DNA of 6,804 nucleotides from NCBI GenBank assembly GCA_023381645.1, contig JAMCRJ010000107.1, positions 1-6,804 of the forward strand, given 5' to 3'. The notes beneath the pieces were generated by a model. It worked only from the letters and a program-made list of their open reading frames with translations. It made no database searches and was not told where the DNA came from. This document shows positions 5,931 to 6,804 of the stretch, one piece after another. The number at the start of each line of letters is the position of its first letter. Within the stretch, counting starts at the first letter, position 1. Made by a program: the position numbers and the translations under genes. The stretch comes from Gammaproteobacteria bacterium (GTDB lineage: Bacteria > Pseudomonadota > Gammaproteobacteria > Acidithiobacillales > Acidithiobacillaceae).

Positions 5931-5955
5931 GGTTTTATGTACGATATATTGCATT

Positions 5956-5976
5956 ATAATTAATATAGTTAATTAT
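5956..5976. repeat. AT-only inverted repeat
   Basis: ATAATTAA and TTAATTAT form perfect 8-bp arms around TATAG. A perfect TATAAT overlaps its left edge on the plus strand (5955-5960), and another is read on the minus strand near 5977-5982. Candidate protein-binding site or easily melted DNA. Confidence 0.6.
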
Positions 5977-6099
5977 TATATAGGTTGTCTCGTGGTAGAG
6001 TCGAGCGGTCCGTAGGTATTGGCAACGCACCATAACATGATTATCTTTCTATAAAAGAATATTGCGATTATCGATTACTGCAAACATCAAATCATACGC

Positions 6100-6105
6100 T
6101 ATAAT
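6100..6105 (+). promoter_or_regulatory. Possible -10 box for the dsrE-tusA operon
   Basis: A perfect TATAAT lies 74 nt before the dsrE start codon, which would give a leader of roughly 65-70 nt. No good -35 box is seen 16-18 nt upstream, so an activator or a different sigma factor may be needed, or the true promoter is elsewhere. Confidence 0.35.
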
Positions 6106-6179
6106 CATTCTGTCTGAGTAATCCACATTGGCAATCTCTTGACGAGGAGCCGCCATATATTTGGCAGAGTGAGGTTTTC

Positions 6180-6566
6180 ATGTCGGGGTTATATATCATC
6201 TGTTTAAGCGGGGTGAGAGAGAAGTTGCAGTTTGCGGCGATGGCGGCGTCGGTTGCGGCGGTTTCGGGGTCGGAGGTGCATGTTTTCCTGTCCATGAATG
6301 CCTTTCCCTATTTTGTGAAAGGACACGGCAAGGAGGCTCCGGCGGAAGGTGAGATGGGGCATTGGATGGCCGAACGCAAGGTGCCGCCATTCTACCAGAT
6401 CTTTGAGCAGGCCGTGGAACTGGGCGATGCCAAAATCTGGGCCTGCTCCATGGCCATGGACGTGATGGGGATCAAGGCGGATGCGTTGGAAGACATCGTC
6501 GCCGGGCCTTTGGGTCTGACCAGGTTCCTCAGCGACGCCGAAGGCGCGCAGGTCCTGACTTTTTAA
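6180..6566 (+). CDS. dsrE: DsrE-family sulfur carrier / sulfurtransferase
   Basis: A 128-residue DsrE-family protein. It starts with the fold's first strand ([20 protein letters not shown], 4-23) and continues with the strand [13 protein letters not shown] (33-45). The key segment is [18 protein letters not shown] (82-99), with Cys89 at the position of the persulfide-carrying cysteine; Cys8 is a second cysteine. It ends [16 protein letters not shown]. It lacks membrane anchors and should be cytoplasmic. In sulfur oxidisers DsrE proteins take persulfide sulfur from rhodanese or TusA and help deliver it toward the sHdr or Dsr machinery. The ATG at 6180 is chosen because GAGG lies 5 nt upstream. 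tusA follows after 43 nt, so the two are probably one operon. Assignment to the DsrE2/DsrE3 side of the family, not the DsrEFH hexamer, rests on the ACSM-DVMGIK phrase and is not tested by alignment. Confidence 0.92.
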
Positions 6567-6569
6567 AAT

Positions 6570-6587
6570 CGCCGCGCCGGCGCGGCG
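6570..6587 (+). promoter_or_regulatory. 18-bp perfect GC palindrome between dsrE and tusA
   Basis: CGCCGCGCC followed directly by its reverse complement. In RNA it would fold as a 7-bp all-GC stem with a CCGG tetraloop, 3 nt after the dsrE stop codon and 22 nt before the tusA start codon. No T-tract follows, so it more likely stabilises or processes the mRNA, or sets the dsrE:tusA ratio, than ends transcription. Confidence 0.6.
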
Positions 6588-6609
6588 CGCGCAAGCATAG
6601 GAGTGGTAG

Positions 6610-6804
6610 ATGAGTGAAAGAATCGTGGATGCCCGCGGCAGTTTTTGCCCCGGGCCGCTGATGGAGCTGATTTCCAACATGAAGATGATGAGTGTCGGCG
6701 ACACCCTGGAACTGTTGTCCACCGACGCCGGTTCCGCTGCGGATGTACCGGAGTGGATCCAAAAGGTCGGTCACGAAATGCTGGATACCCGACAGGATGA
6801 TGCG
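6610..6804 (+). CDS. tusA: TusA-family sulfur carrier protein, 3' end cut by window edge
   Basis: The first 65 residues of a protein usually about 75-80 long; the end is outside the window. DARGSFCPGPLMELI (7-21) contains the CPxP motif, here CPGP, with the persulfide-binding Cys13 at the start of the first helix. The GDTLELLSTDAGSAADVPEW segment (30-49) is the following strand and the D-G/S-A---IP-W motif of TusA proteins. AGGAG lies 6 nt before the ATG. In E. coli TusA passes sulfur for tRNA thiolation. Next to dsrE, with the CPGP form, the better reading is the dissimilatory role known from Acidithiobacillus and Allochromatium, where TusA is a central cytoplasmic sulfur carrier. The next gene would test this: hdrC/hdrB/hdrA or another rhodanese would support it. 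Confidence 0.95.
   Translation, partial: MSERIVDARGSFCPGPLMELISNMKMMSVGDTLELLSTDAGSAADVPEWIQKVGHEMLDTRQDDA

Larger units (their letters stand above)
5550..6179. other. Long intergenic region between psiE-family gene and dsrE, no convincing gene
   Basis: About 630 bp separating divergent genes. The left part (5580-5740) has ordinary composition; from about 5740 to 6130 it becomes clearly AT-rich. It holds GGGCCAA twice at exactly 10-bp spacing (5606-5612, 5616-5622), TATAAT boxes at 5748, 5955 and 6100, a possible 25-residue ORF at 5808-5885, a near-perfect 51-nt hairpin at 5880-5930 and an AT-only inverted repeat at 5956-5976. The composition shift suggests a regulatory region or acquired DNA. 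Confidence 0.8.

Noticed and set aside
5981..6034. tRNA-like stretch with TGGTAGAG and a terminal ACCA
   Set aside because: Only about 50 nt long; no acceptor stem, anticodon arm or T-loop (GTTCGA) could be paired.
6139..6167. TTGACG as a -35 box close to dsrE
   Set aside because: No acceptable -10 box lies 16-18 nt downstream; TATATT is only 11 nt away.
6204..6774. Minus-strand frames across dsrE and tusA
   Set aside because: Shadows of the two sulfur-carrier genes, which have conserved Cys motifs and ribosome-binding sites on the plus strand.
1..6804. CRISPR array, insertion sequence or integrase
   Set aside because: No regularly spaced repeats, transposase or recombinase motifs were seen on either strand.

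Overview
The window is a compact chromosomal stretch from a moderately GC-rich proteobacterium. Its gene set best fits an acidophilic, sulfur-oxidising autotroph of the Acidithiobacillus type. The main support is the right edge, where a DsrE-family sulfurtransferase gene is followed by a TusA gene with the CPGP motif; in such bacteria this pair usually leads into the sulfur-oxidising heterodisulfide reductase-like (sHdr) cluster. The genus is an inference, because the window has no rRNA or other marker gene.

Layout. (1) 1-2284, minus strand: a histidine phosphatase cut by the left edge, an aquaporin-family channel with a strong terminator after it, and a VIT1/CCC1-type iron/manganese transporter. 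(2) 2473-4141, plus strand: a DUF423 membrane protein, a single-domain rhodanese with an intact active-site loop, and a spermidine-synthase-fold protein. These are tightly spaced and probably partly co-transcribed. They diverge from the transporter across a 188-bp shared upstream region. (3) 4142-5063: an isolated BRO-N-like protein on the plus strand, overlapped at its 3' end by a probable gene remnant on the minus strand. (4) 5064-5549, minus strand: a PsiE-family membrane protein with a hairpin terminator. (5) 5550-6179: about 630 bp without a convincing gene, AT-rich in its right half. It holds a near-perfect 51-nt hairpin (24-nt arms, 3-nt loop), a second AT-only inverted repeat, several TATAAT boxes and one possible 25-residue hydrophobic ORF. 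(6) 6180-6804, plus strand: dsrE and the start of tusA, separated by an 18-bp perfect GC palindrome.

How the parts relate. Three proteins (rhodanese, DsrE, TusA) carry the cysteine motifs of persulfide-carrier proteins. DsrE and TusA are expected to pass sulfane sulfur to the sHdr complex, and the stand-alone rhodanese may feed the same pool. The membrane proteins (aquaporin, VIT1, DUF423, PsiE) look like separate housekeeping or stress functions. The least explained part is 5740-5990: promoter-like box, mini-ORF and long hairpin together resemble an unannotated short transcript.
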